64,000 nt of DNA from Bradyrhizobium oligotrophicum S58 (lineage in GTDB: Bacteria > Pseudomonadota > Alphaproteobacteria > Rhizobiales > Xanthobacteraceae), in the NCBI RefSeq assembly GCF_000344805.1, contig NC_020453.1, forward strand, positions 2,356,001-2,420,000, given 5' to 3'. Positions within the stretch are counted from its first letter, which is position 1; the number at the start of each line of letters is the position of its first letter. Shown here piece after piece: positions 8,634-16,726 of the stretch. The position numbers and the translations under genes are program-made. Below the pieces are notes generated by a model. That model did not search any database. It worked only from the letters and a program-made list of their open reading frames with translations, and had not been told where the DNA came from.

Positions 8634-9614
8634 TCATTCGGCCTTGATGGCGGCGTCGCGGATGACCGCGCTCCATTTCTTGGTTTCGTCGGCGATGAAC
8701 TGGCCGAACGCCGCAGCGTCGCGCGGCTGTGCGTCGAGCCCCTGGGTGAGAAGCTTCTGCTTCACGTCCGGCGCGGCGAGATCGGCGAGGATTTCGCGTG
8801 ACAGAAGGTCGACGATGGCCTGCGGCGTGGCTGACGGCGCCATGAAGCCGTACCAGCCGGACGCGACCACGTTCGGCAGGCCCTGCTCGCGCAGCGTCGG
8901 CGCCTGCGGATAGATCGCGCTTCGCTCGGTGGCGGCGACCCCGAGCACGCGGAAATGTCCGGACTGGATATAGGGCAGCGCGGTGCTGATCGCGGTCAAG
9001 GTCGCATCGACGCGGCCGGCAAGCAGCTCGGTGTACGCCATCGAATCGCCGCGGAAGGGAATGTTGAGGCCGGTGACGCCGGCGTCGCGGAACAGCAGCT
9101 CGGCGGCGAGATGCGGCTGCGATCCGGCCCCCGGCGAGGCAAAGGTCAGGCCCTCGGGCTTCGACTTGCCGTAGGCGAGCAGCTCGGTCAGCGTCTTGAA
9201 CGGCGCGTTGGCGCTGATCATCAGGAAGATCGGCGCGACGATGGTGCCGGCGACTGGGCGCAAATCCTTGGCCGGGTCGTAGCTCAGCTTGCCGAACAGC
9301 GCCTCGGCGGTGACGTAGGGCGCGGCGGCGTAGAGCAGGGTGTAGCCGTCGGGCGGGGCGCGGGCGACGACGTCGTTGGCGATGCGGCTGCCGGCGCCCG
9401 GCTTGTTCTCGACGATGAATTGCTGGCCGAGATGGTGCTCGAACTCTGTCGCCAGGATGCGCAGCGAGATGTCGCTGGCGCCGCCGGCCCCATAAGGACA
9501 TATCAGCCGCACCACCCGTGCGGGCCAATTGGCCTGCGCCATGGCGCGGTGGCTGAGCGCCAGCGCAGCCCCGGCGCCGAGAAGGGCACGTCGCGTCATT
9601 CCAGGTGGTCTCAT
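8634..9614 (-). CDS. Bug/TctC-family tripartite tricarboxylate transporter binding protein
   Basis: A 326-aa periplasmic solute receptor. The Tat-like signal begins MTRRALLGAGAALALS. The mature part starts ANWPARVVRLICPYGAGGASD and continues to QQFIVENKPGAGSRIAND, the typical Bug signature, then TLLYAAAPYV. I chose ATG at 9614 because AGGGAGAAGCG lies just upstream; the longer open frame is noncoding. No TctA/TctB membrane genes are nearby, which is common for this family. It sits between a class III CoA-transferase and a LivJ-type binding protein, under a probable IclR regulator. Uptake of a carboxylate that is then activated as a CoA ester is the likely role. Confidence 0.9.
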   Translation of the reverse strand: MRPPGMTRRALLGAGAALALSHRAMAQANWPARVVRLICPYGAGGASDISLRILATEFEHHLGQQFIVENKPGAGSRIANDVVARAPPDGYTLLYAAAPYVTAEALFGKLSYDPAKDLRPVAGTIVAPIFLMISANAPFKTLTELLAYGKSKPEGLTFASPGAGSQPHLAAELLFRDAGVTGLNIPFRGDSMAYTELLAGRVDATLTAISTALPYIQSGHFRVLGVAATERSAIYPQAPTLREQGLPNVVASGWYGFMAPSATPQAIVDLLSREILADLAAPDVKQKLLTQGLDAQPRDAAAFGQFIADETKKWSAVIRDAAIKAE

Positions 9615-9712
9615 GGCGCTTCTCCCTGAATGCTGCATTTTCCTGCCTGTGTTGCTCCGGCGCGTTCTTCGCTGGCGCCTTGAGGTCGTTGTCGTTGCTC
9701 TGTCGGGTGGCG

Positions 9713-10909
9713 TCAGATCACCTTGCGCCGGGCGAGCTCTTCCATCTCCTCGTCGGACAGGCCGAGCCAGCCCTGGTAGACCTCGCGGTTGTCCTGGCCG
9801 ACGTCGCCGGCGGCATGGCGCAGCGTCGCCGGATCGTTGCTGAAGCGCGGCACGACGTTCGACATCGCCACCGAGCCGAAGTCGCGGTCCGGCACACGCG
9901 TGATCATCTCGCGCGCCTTCGCCTGGGGATCCGCCGCGATCTGGTCGATCGCGTAGATCGGCGCAATCGTGCCCTTGGCCGCGGTGAAGCGGGCGAGGAC
10001 GTACTCGAGGTCGTGCGAGGCGCACCAGGCGGCGAAGATCGCGTTGAGCTCGGTCGCATGCGTCACGCGCGAGGCGTTGTCGGCAAAACGCTCATCGTCG
10101 ATCAGGTCGGGACGATCGATGGCGCGGCAGTTGGCGGCGTAGAGCGCGTTGGTCGAGCCGGCCAACGTCACCCAGCGGCCGTCGCGGGTGCGATAGACCG
10201 CAGCCGGCGCCGAATAGCCATTGGCATTGCCGATCCGGCTGCGGCTGAAGCCGAGCTGGTCATGCTCGACCGGCAGCACGTCGAGCAGACGAAACACCGC
10301 CTCGGTCAGCGCGAGGTCGATCTCTTCGCCCGGCGCCTCGGGATCAACAGCCCGCTTCCACAATGCGGCCAGCACGCCGAGTGCGCCGAACGCGCCGCCG
10401 ATGGCGTCGCCGATCGGATAGCCCGGATGCGTCGGCTCGCCATCGGCCTCGCCGGTGATGTAGGTGAGCCCGCCCATCGCCTCGAAGATGCGGGCAAAGC
10501 CGGGGCGGTCCCGATACGGTCCATCCTGGCCGAAGGCGGTGGCGCGCAGGATGACGAGGCGCGGCTGGATCGACCACAGCACCTCCTTCGGCAGTCCCCA
10601 GCGATCGAGCGTGCCGGGACGAAAGTTCTCGATCAGCACGTCGAAGCGCGGCAGCAGCCGCTTGAACAGCGCGAGCCCGTCCGGCGTGCGCAAATCGAGC
10701 GTGGCGAAGCTCTTGTTGCGGTTGGCGGTCTTCCACCACAGCGGCTTGCCGTCCTTGAACGGCGGAAAGGTGCGGACGCCGTCGCCTTGGCCCGGCATCT
10801 CGATCTTGAGCACGTCGGCGCCGTAGTCGGCGAGCAGCGTCGCCGCGAACGGCGCCGCGATGATCGTCGCTATATCGAGAACCTGCAAACCCTGGAGTGG
10901 CCCGGCCAT
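9713..10909 (-). CDS. Class III CoA-transferase (CaiB/BaiF family)
   Basis: A 398-aa cytoplasmic enzyme moving CoA between acyl thioesters and free carboxylates. The N-terminus LQGLQVLDIATIIAAPFAAT and LLADYGADVLKIEMPGQGD are family hallmarks. The region IENFRPGTLDRWG is conserved, and the catalytic aspartate should be in the VEHDQLGF/EAPG neighbourhood, although I cannot assign it with certainty. It starts 17 bases after the IclR stop and precedes the Bug protein, so the three appear to be one operon for import and activation of an organic acid. The frame open upstream of 10909 is antisense overlap with the regulator. Confidence 0.9.
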   Translation of the reverse strand: MAGPLQGLQVLDIATIIAAPFAATLLADYGADVLKIEMPGQGDGVRTFPPFKDGKPLWWKTANRNKSFATLDLRTPDGLALFKRLLPRFDVLIENFRPGTLDRWGLPKEVLWSIQPRLVILRATAFGQDGPYRDRPGFARIFEAMGGLTYITGEADGEPTHPGYPIGDAIGGAFGALGVLAALWKRAVDPEAPGEEIDLALTEAVFRLLDVLPVEHDQLGFSRSRIGNANGYSAPAAVYRTRDGRWVTLAGSTNALYAANCRAIDRPDLIDDERFADNASRVTHATELNAIFAAWCASHDLEYVLARFTAAKGTIAPIYAIDQIAADPQAKAREMITRVPDRDFGSVAMSNVVPRFSNDPATLRHAAGDVGQDNREVYQGWLGLSDEEMEELARRKVI

Positions 10910-10926
10910 GGCGTCCCGTACCTGTC

Positions 10927-11808
10927 TCAGCCGAGTTCGGCAGCGAGCGCCGCGCGCGGCGCGATCTCGGGCTCGGCTTCGTTGATGAGGCCGCGGATGC
11001 TGGCCGCGAGCGCCGTGATGCGCGGGCCGATCTCGGCCTCGAGCTGGCCCGGCTGCAGGCGGAAGGCGGGTATGCCGCAATTGATCGCGAAGGCGCGGCC
11101 GGAGCTGGCCGCGTAGTGCAGCGGCGCAGCGACCGCGTGAATCGCGGGCATGTATTCGCCGACGCAGGTGCAGAAACCGCGCTCGGCACATTGCGCGATG
11201 CCGCCGAAATAGGGCTCGCGGAAGCTGGTCCATTGCTGCGGATGATCGGCAGCGAGCTGGGCGTCGAAGCGCGTGGCCTCGGCGCGCGGCAGGACGGCTG
11301 CCGCCGCGCGTCCCATGGCGGTCGCGACCACGGTGATCGGCATGCCGATGTCAGGAACATGCGGGCCGACGTCGCCGGAACGTGCCGTCTCGACATAGAC
11401 CACGGCGCTGCCGTCGAGCAGGCCGATCGACACTGTGCCGCGCACGCTCGCTGCGAAATCCTGCATCAGTGGCCGTGCGATCTGCCGGAACGGCATGTCG
11501 GCGAGCAGCGGATGCGCCATCCGCAGCGCGCGGACGCCGAGGCGATATTTCGCGAGGTCCTTGTCGAAGGAGAGATAGCCAAGCTCGGTCAGCGTGTGGG
11601 TCAGCCGGGCGACGGTCGGCCGCGGCATGCCGATGCGTACCGATATGTCCATGTTGCCGAGCACCGGTGATCCGGTCCCGAACGCCTCCAGCACGAGGAG
11701 GCCCTTCGCCAGCGTCGTGGCGAAAGCGGCGTCGCCGGCACTGTCGGCCAGCATCGTTTCAACGGCACGGTCGCGAACGGGGAGAGGGGATCGTGAGGCA
11801 GCAGACAT
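10927..11808 (-). CDS. IclR-family transcriptional regulator
   Basis: A 293-aa regulator. The winged helix (about 30-95) reads FATTLAKGLLVLEAF, then DISVRIGMPRPTVARLTHTL and ELGYLSFDKDLAKYRLG. The C-terminal effector domain contains VSIGLLDGSAVVYVETAR and GIAQCAERGFCTCVGEYMP. An N-terminal extension of about 30 residues precedes the DNA-binding domain. It heads the operon with the CoA-transferase and binding proteins. The 196 bases between it and the divergent rhodanese gene hold several TGGA/TCCA dyads that are candidate operators, consistent with autoregulation. Confidence 0.92.
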   Translation of the reverse strand: MSAASRSPLPVRDRAVETMLADSAGDAAFATTLAKGLLVLEAFGTGSPVLGNMDISVRIGMPRPTVARLTHTLTELGYLSFDKDLAKYRLGVRALRMAHPLLADMPFRQIARPLMQDFAASVRGTVSIGLLDGSAVVYVETARSGDVGPHVPDIGMPITVVATAMGRAAAAVLPRAEATRFDAQLAADHPQQWTSFREPYFGGIAQCAERGFCTCVGEYMPAIHAVAAPLHYAASSGRAFAINCGIPAFRLQPGQLEAEIGPRITALAASIRGLINEAEPEIAPRAALAAELG

Positions 11809-11835
11809 GAACGGCAGAATGATCGATCGTCTTGG

Positions 11836-11893
11836 TGGAGTCCATATATTTGTAAAAGATGGATACGATCGTCCACTATGTGGACAATTCCAC
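11836..11893. promoter_or_regulatory. Cluster of TGGA/TCCA dyads, candidate IclR operators
   Basis: Between the IclR and rhodanese genes are three overlapping inverted repeats: TGGAgTCCA (11836-11844), GTCCACtatGTGGAC (11871-11885) and GTGGAcaatTCCAC (11880-11893). IclR-family operators are often short TGGA/TCCA-type palindromes. The match and position are seen; binding is inferred. Confidence 0.45.
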
Positions 11894-12004
11894 GTGGTGA
11901 GCGCGTTCGCCGTTCAACCAGCCGGGTTTTCTCCCCCGATCGTGGGTTGTGGGGCAGCCGCAGGCCCGCTACCGCTGCCGCCTCAACGTGTGGGAGGCAA
12001 ATCC

Positions 12005-12400
12005 ATGTCGACGTCAGTCAAGCAGATGCTCGAAGCCGCCAACGCCGCGGTGCCGAAGATCACGCCCGCCGAGGCGCAGGCGATGATCGCCAAAGGCAAC
12101 ACGCTCGTGCTCGACGTGCGTGATGCGCCGGAGGTCGAGAAGAGCGGCAAGATCGAAGGCGCGCACCACGTCTCGCGCGGCATGCTCGAATTCCGCGCCG
12201 ATCCGGACTCGCCCTATCACGACAAGAACTTCGCCAAGGACAAGAGCGTGATCATCTACTGCGCCTCCGGGGGTCGCGCCGCATTGTCCGGCAAGACGCT
12301 GAAGGACCTCGGCTACGACAAGGTGTTCAACGCCGGCGGCTTCAAGGACTGGGCCGACTATGGCGGCGCGGTGGAGAAGCCGATCGAGCCGGGGATGTGA
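12005..12400 (+). CDS. Rhodanese-like sulfurtransferase, single domain
   Basis: A 131-aa single-domain rhodanese. ITPAEAQAMIAKGNTLVLDV and RDAPEVEKSGKIEGAHHVSR are the CH2A/CH2B regions. The active-site loop is IIYCASGGRAALSGKTL, with the persulfide-forming cysteine, followed by LKDLGYDKVFNAGGFKDW. It has no signal peptide, so it is cytoplasmic. ATG at 12005 is preceded by a good ribosome site (GGGAGG). The longer frame upstream is noncoding. It is divergent from the IclR gene and convergent with the MFS gene. The sulfur acceptor is unknown. Confidence 0.93.
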   Translation: MSTSVKQMLEAANAAVPKITPAEAQAMIAKGNTLVLDVRDAPEVEKSGKIEGAHHVSRGMLEFRADPDSPYHDKNFAKDKSVIIYCASGGRAALSGKTLKDLGYDKVFNAGGFKDWADYGGAVEKPIEPGM

Positions 12401-12402
12401 GA

Positions 12403-13632
12403 TCACGCGCGCTGCGACGTCTGCATCGCTGCGATGGCAACGAGCGCGGCAGCCAAACCTGACGCCGCGCCGACGCCGAGCGCCCAGCGCGGACCGAAAC
12501 TGTCGGCCACCCAGCCGACGATCGGCGCGCCAATCGGCGTGCCGCCAAGGGCGACGCCGACGCGCAGCGCCATCACCCGGCCGCGCATGGAGGGCTCGGT
12601 CGCGAGCTGCATCAGGCTGTTGGTGGTGTTGGTGAACATCAGCGCAGCGACGCCGATGACGACGAGCGCGGCGCCGAACAGCCAGATGGTCGGAGCGAGC
12701 GCAGCCAGCGTGCAGCCTAGCCCGAACAGGCCGCTGCCTGCGAGCAGCGCGCCAAATCTCGGTCGGTGCTGGCTGGCGTTGAACAAGGCGCCGGCGACCG
12801 TGCCGACGGCCATGACCGAGGACAGCAGGCCATAGCCGCGCGCATCGCTGTTGAAGACCTTGATCGCCATGGTCGAGACGAAGATCTGGAAGTTGAGTCC
12901 GAACGTCCCGATCAGCGCCAGCATGATCAAGGTGGCCCGAAGCTCCGGCTGGGACCATGCATAACGAAAGCCGGCGGTGACGCTCGCCAGGACGTTTCCC
13001 TTGGCGTGCAGCGCGCGCGGGTTGGGACGCAGATCGGCGGTGCGGAGCAGGCTCAACGACGCCAGCACGGCCATGAACGACGCGCCGTTGATCAGGAAGG
13101 CCCAGCCGGTGCCGAACGCCGCGATCACCATCCCGGCGATTGCAGGGCCGATCATCCGCGCGGCGTTGAACGATGTCGAGTTGAGCGCGATCGCGTTGGG
13201 CAGATCATTGTCGCCGACCAGCTCGGCGACGAAGGTCTGGCGCACCGGTGCATCAAAGGCTGCCGCGCAGCCGAACAGGAATGCGAACACGTCGACATGC
13301 CAGAGCTGGACGACGCCGGTGACGGTGAGGACACCAAGGATGAGCGCGAACGCGCCCATCGTCGCCTGGGTGGCAATTAGTATCCGCCGCTGATTGAAAT
13401 GGTCGGCCACATATCCGGTCAAAGGCAGGAGCAGGAGCTGCGGTCCGTATTGCAACGCCATCACCATGCCGACGGCGGAGGCGTTGTGCGACGTGAGCTG
13501 GATCAGCACCAGCCACGTCTGGGCGGTGCGCTGCATCCAGGTGCCGATATTGGAGACGAATGCGCCGGCCGCCCAGATCCGATAGTTGAAATTGTGCAGC
13601 GACCGGAACATGCCCGGCGCCGGGCCCGTCAT
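12403..13632 (-). CDS. MFS transporter, MFS_3/EntS-like
   Basis: A 409-aa inner-membrane exporter with about 12 hydrophobic segments. The N-terminus FRSLHNFNYRIWAAGAFVSN and IGTWMQRTAQTWLVLIQLT are characteristic of the MFS_3 group that includes enterobactin exporters. The loop motif GYVADHFNQRRILI is the MFS motif A. The start overlaps the stop of the small membrane protein upstream by four bases. It is the last gene of the MarR - isochorismatase - small protein - MFS operon. That context suggests efflux of an antibiotic or aromatic compound controlled by MarR. Confidence 0.9.
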   Translation of the reverse strand: MTGPAPGMFRSLHNFNYRIWAAGAFVSNIGTWMQRTAQTWLVLIQLTSHNASAVGMVMALQYGPQLLLLPLTGYVADHFNQRRILIATQATMGAFALILGVLTVTGVVQLWHVDVFAFLFGCAAAFDAPVRQTFVAELVGDNDLPNAIALNSTSFNAARMIGPAIAGMVIAAFGTGWAFLINGASFMAVLASLSLLRTADLRPNPRALHAKGNVLASVTAGFRYAWSQPELRATLIMLALIGTFGLNFQIFVSTMAIKVFNSDARGYGLLSSVMAVGTVAGALFNASQHRPRFGALLAGSGLFGLGCTLAALAPTIWLFGAALVVIGVAALMFTNTTNSLMQLATEPSMRGRVMALRVGVALGGTPIGAPIVGWVADSFGPRWALGVGAASGLAAALVAIAAMQTSQRA

Positions 13633-13958
13633 GATCGCTCCCGCAGGTCGCCGCCATGGAGCGAGCCGAAATGTCGCGCGAGCATCAGGCCGATTGCGAG
13701 CGAGCCGAGGCCGAGGGCCACGACATCGCTTGTGTTCCTCAGTTCGAAATCGCCGACGCGGCAGACCAGCAGATAGCCGACGGCGACGTTGAACAGGCCC
13801 CAGAGCACGTTCACCGTCGACGAGGAGAGGCCGCGCCCGGAGGGTTTCGCGAACGGGCTCTGGAACGGCTGTCCCATCAGGCCGGCGACGACATGCGGAA
13901 CAGCGTTGGCCAGGAAGACACCGCCGAAGAAATAGGAAACGAGATCGAGCCAGCTCAT
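13629..13958 (-). CDS. Small membrane protein, 109 aa
   Basis: I do not recognise a named family. Hydrophobic segments lie near residues 4-26 (LDLVSYFFGGVFLANAVPHV), 46-66 (VNVLWGLFNVAVGYLLVC) and 78-94 (VVALGLGSLAIGLMLA), so three membrane helices are likely. The sequence between the first two is Pro/Ser rich. Its stop overlaps the MFS start by four bases and its start comes 1 base after the isochorismatase stop, so it is surely translated as part of this operon. It may assist the exporter, but that is inference from position only. Confidence 0.72.
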   Translation of the reverse strand: MSWLDLVSYFFGGVFLANAVPHVVAGLMGQPFQSPFAKPSGRGLSSSTVNVLWGLFNVAVGYLLVCRVGDFELRNTSDVVALGLGSLAIGLMLARHFGSLHGGDLRERS

Positions 13959-13959
13959 G

Positions 13960-14529
13960 TCAGGGGTTCCTCGCGCCGAGCAGTCTGATGATGTCCGCGG
14001 ACGTGCCGGTCTCGCCCAGTCGCGGAAAGACGTTGGTGAGGCTGTACTGATGCGCCTCGGGGCGCGTGTCGGTCATGGCGTCGACGGCGAGCGTGACGTT
14101 GAAGCCCTGCTCGTACGCCTGCCGCGCCGTGGATTCGACGCCGGTGCCGGTCGCCACACCGGCGACGACCACCTGCGTCACGTCGCGCGCCCTCAATCGT
14201 GCTTCCAGATCGGTGCTGGCGAAGGCGCCCCAGGTCCGCTTGGTCACCACGATATCGTTCGGTTGTCGGTTCAGCTCGGGGACGAGATCGGTCCAGTCCG
14301 CAGGGAACGGCGCAGTGCGATGTGGCGTCCGCTCGGTCCGCCCCGGCGCGGTGCCGGCGACGTTGACCAGCACGACAGGAAGCCCGAGTTCGCGGAAGCG
14401 TTCCGCCATGGCACAGGCGCGCGCAATGATCTCACCGACCGGATGCAGCAGGGGCCCGCCGACGATGCCTTTCTGCAGGTCGACGACGATCAGCGCGGTG
14501 TTCGGATCGAGCTGCGTCAGCGCCATCAC
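13960..14529 (-). CDS. Isochorismatase-family cysteine hydrolase
   Basis: A 189-aa cytoplasmic hydrolase. LDPNTALIVVDLQKGIVGG carries the catalytic aspartate (IVVDLQ). The lysine is in DIVVTKRTWGAF. The nucleophile region is expected at VVVAGVATGTGVESTARQAY. At the place where the family usually has cysteine (typically GVATNxCV), this protein reads GVATGTGVEST. The missing cysteine may mean a changed activity. It lies between marR and a small membrane protein and MFS exporter. Substrates in the family range from isochorismate to nicotinamide and carbamates; none can be assigned. Confidence 0.85.
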   Translation of the reverse strand: MMALTQLDPNTALIVVDLQKGIVGGPLLHPVGEIIARACAMAERFRELGLPVVLVNVAGTAPGRTERTPHRTAPFPADWTDLVPELNRQPNDIVVTKRTWGAFASTDLEARLRARDVTQVVVAGVATGTGVESTARQAYEQGFNVTLAVDAMTDTRPEAHQYSLTNVFPRLGETGTSADIIRLLGARNP

Positions 14530-14569
14530 TCATTGCCTTTCGATGGAAGGGATTTGCGCAATGCGCGCC

Positions 14570-15025
14570 TCAGTCATCGACGAGCCGTCGGAGCAGCGCG
14601 ATGGTTGAAGCGAGTTGCTGCTGCTCCGCCGGCGAAAGCCGTGCGGCGATGGTGCGCGACAGCCAGTCCTGCCGTGCGGCGCGTCCTTCGTCGATCCAGA
14701 TGCGGCACGCTTCCGTCAACGAAAGAATGGTCTGTCGGCCGTCGCCCGGGTCGGGCGATCCGCGCACGAGGCCGGCGCGTTCGAGCGCCGCGATAATGGG
14801 GCCCATGGATTGCGGCCGCATGCCCTCGGTCCGCGCGAGGCTGGAGGCCGTCGCGGGCCCGTCTTTCTCGAGGCGAAGCAGCACGGACACCTGAGACGGC
14901 GGTAGATCCCCGGCGTCAGCCTGCTCGCGCAGTCGGCGTTTCAGTTTGCCGGCAACCGCACGCAACTCGCCAGCCAAAGCACGGGCAGCGGACGGGGGGA
15001 CTTTTTGGGACGACTGTCGGTTCAC
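14570..15025 (-). CDS. MarR-family transcriptional regulator
   Basis: A 151-aa dimeric winged-helix regulator. The recognisable core is LPPSQVSVLLRLEKDGPATA, then SSLARTEGMRPQSMGPIIAA and LERAGLVRGSPDPGDGRQT with the wing. The start is GTG at 15025. A near-perfect 22-base palindrome sits 30 bases upstream (15055-15076), fitting autorepression. It heads the isochorismatase - small membrane protein - MFS operon, whose export function it probably controls in response to an aromatic or other small ligand. Confidence 0.92.
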   Translation of the reverse strand: MNRQSSQKVPPSAARALAGELRAVAGKLKRRLREQADAGDLPPSQVSVLLRLEKDGPATASSLARTEGMRPQSMGPIIAALERAGLVRGSPDPGDGRQTILSLTEACRIWIDEGRAARQDWLSRTIAARLSPAEQQQLASTIALLRRLVDD

Positions 15026-15054
15026 GTCACAAGGCTATGGCAGTCCAACTATGA

Positions 15055-15076
15055 AGTCAATCTTATAAGTTTAACT
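15055..15076. promoter_or_regulatory. Candidate MarR operator palindrome
   Basis: A 22-base dyad with halves AGTCAATCTTA and TAAGTTTAACT; 9 of 11 base pairs are complementary. It lies 30 bases upstream of the marR GTG and overlaps a possible minus-strand -35 (TTGACT). Size, symmetry and position fit MarR-family operators. Binding is inferred. Confidence 0.6.
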
Positions 15077-15169
15077 GAACATATGGGCACGGTTCCGGGA
15101 GGCGTTGCGGCGAACGCGTTCGCTCTGCAGGAGCCTGGATGGTGCTCGTGACGTCAGGAAGCGGATGAT

Positions 15170-16726
15170 CTACTTCCCGATCTTCGTCCACAGCCAGCGC
15201 GCCACCGCTTGCGGGGACGACTCGGCATCACTACCGGACGCGCGCAGATTGGCCTGCTGCATCGTCGCGATGTCGATGCGGCCGAGCAGCGGCCGGAGTG
15301 CGTCCTGCAGCGCGCGGTCATCACTGCGCTTCGGCGACAGCAGCAGGATCGCGTCATAGGGCGGGATTGCGTGCTGGGGATCGTCGAGCACCACGAGATC
15401 ATATTTGGCGATCAGGCCGTCGCTGGTGTAGCCGGCGATGATGTCGACCTCGCCTGAGGCCACCGCCGCATACATGAAGTCCGGCTGCATCTGGCGCTGG
15501 GCGCGAAAGGCGAGCCCATAGGCGTCGCGCAACGCAGCCCATTCGGGGCGTGAGAAGAACTCGTAGTCGCCGGCGATCGACATCGTCGAAGTGTGGCGGG
15601 CGAGGTCGGCGATGCTGCGGATGCCGAGCGCCTCGGCCTTCTTGCGCGGCATCACCAGCGCGTAGGCGTTCTCGAAGCCGAGCTCGCCGAGCAGGGTGAC
15701 CTTGTCCTTCGCGAGGTCCTGCTTCAACGCTGTGAGCAGCGCCTCGCGCGGCAGCTGCTCCTTGTGATGAAACTGATTGGCCCACAAGGTGCCGGAATAG
15801 TCGACATAGACGTCGATGTCGCCGTTCTTCAACGCCTCGTAGATCACGCTGGAGCCGAGCCCGGCGCGCGACGTCGCCGAAAGACCGGCGGCCTGCAGCC
15901 GCTCGCTGATCAGCGCAGACAGCACATATTGCTCGGTGAAGGTCTTGGCGCCGACCACGTAGCGCGCGGAGCCGCCGGCGAGGGAGGGCAGCAGGCTGGC
16001 CGCCACCATCAGCGCGATCGTTGCCGTCCCCAGGCCGACGCGAGCCCGGCTACGCGTACGCAGGCCGTGCTCGATCAGCGCCAGCAACTGATCGACCGCG
16101 AGCGCCAGCACGGCGGCGGCGACGCAGCCGAACACGACCAGCACCCAGTTCTGGGTCTGCAGCCCCGCAAAGATGTAGTTGCCGAGCGAGGTCTGGCCGA
16201 TCGGCGTCGACAGCGTCGCGGTGCCGATCACCCAGACCGCCGCTGTGCGGATGCCGGCCATGATGACCGGCAGCGCCAGCGGCAGCTCCACCATCGTCAG
16301 CGCCTGGCGTTCGGTCATGCCGACGCCTTTCGCTGCCTCGATCAGGCTGGCGTCGACGCCGTTCAGCCCGGTGATGGTGTTGCGCAACACCGGCAGCATC
16401 GAATACAGCGCCAGCGCCAGCACCGCCGGCAGGAAGCCGAATGCCGAGAATGACAGGCCGAACCAGCGCAGCGTGAGTGCGGCCAACGCCAGCAACAGCG
16501 GATAGAACAGCGCGAGCAGCGCCAGTCCCGGCACGGTCTGCACCACGCTGGCCGCGCCGAGCATGACATTGCGCAGGGCAGGGCGGTTGCGCGCGAGCAG
16601 TGCCAGCGGAAAGCTGACCGCGAGGCCAAGCGCGAGCGCGGCGATGCTGACGCGCAGATGGCTGCCGAGATAGTCGGCGAGATGCGACAGCGCCTCGGCG
16701 AAGCGCGGATCGGACAGAACGCTCAT
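15170..16726 (-). CDS. Osmoprotectant ABC transporter, fused permease and substrate-binding protein (OpuC/OsmF-YehZ-like)
   Basis: A 518-aa fusion. Residues about 15-225 form an inner-membrane permease of the ProW/OpuCB type with about five helices and the EAA loop (IEAAKGVGMTERQALTMVEL). Residues about 245-518 form an OpuAC/QAT-type binding domain: VVGAKTFTEQYVLSALIS, VYVDYSGTLWANQFH, SGEVDIIAGYTSDGLIAKYD. Such permease-receptor fusions are known for glycine betaine, choline and carnitine uptake. The binding domain therefore stays tethered to the periplasmic face. Its start overlaps the ATPase reading frame by four bases. That upstream ATPase is frameshifted, so the complete system may not work. 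Confidence 0.9.
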   Translation of the reverse strand: MSVLSDPRFAEALSHLADYLGSHLRVSIAALALGLAVSFPLALLARNRPALRNVMLGAASVVQTVPGLALLALFYPLLLALAALTLRWFGLSFSAFGFLPAVLALALYSMLPVLRNTITGLNGVDASLIEAAKGVGMTERQALTMVELPLALPVIMAGIRTAAVWVIGTATLSTPIGQTSLGNYIFAGLQTQNWVLVVFGCVAAAVLALAVDQLLALIEHGLRTRSRARVGLGTATIALMVAASLLPSLAGGSARYVVGAKTFTEQYVLSALISERLQAAGLSATSRAGLGSSVIYEALKNGDIDVYVDYSGTLWANQFHHKEQLPREALLTALKQDLAKDKVTLLGELGFENAYALVMPRKKAEALGIRSIADLARHTSTMSIAGDYEFFSRPEWAALRDAYGLAFRAQRQMQPDFMYAAVASGEVDIIAGYTSDGLIAKYDLVVLDDPQHAIPPYDAILLLSPKRSDDRALQDALRPLLGRIDIATMQQANLRASGSDAESSPQAVARWLWTKIGK

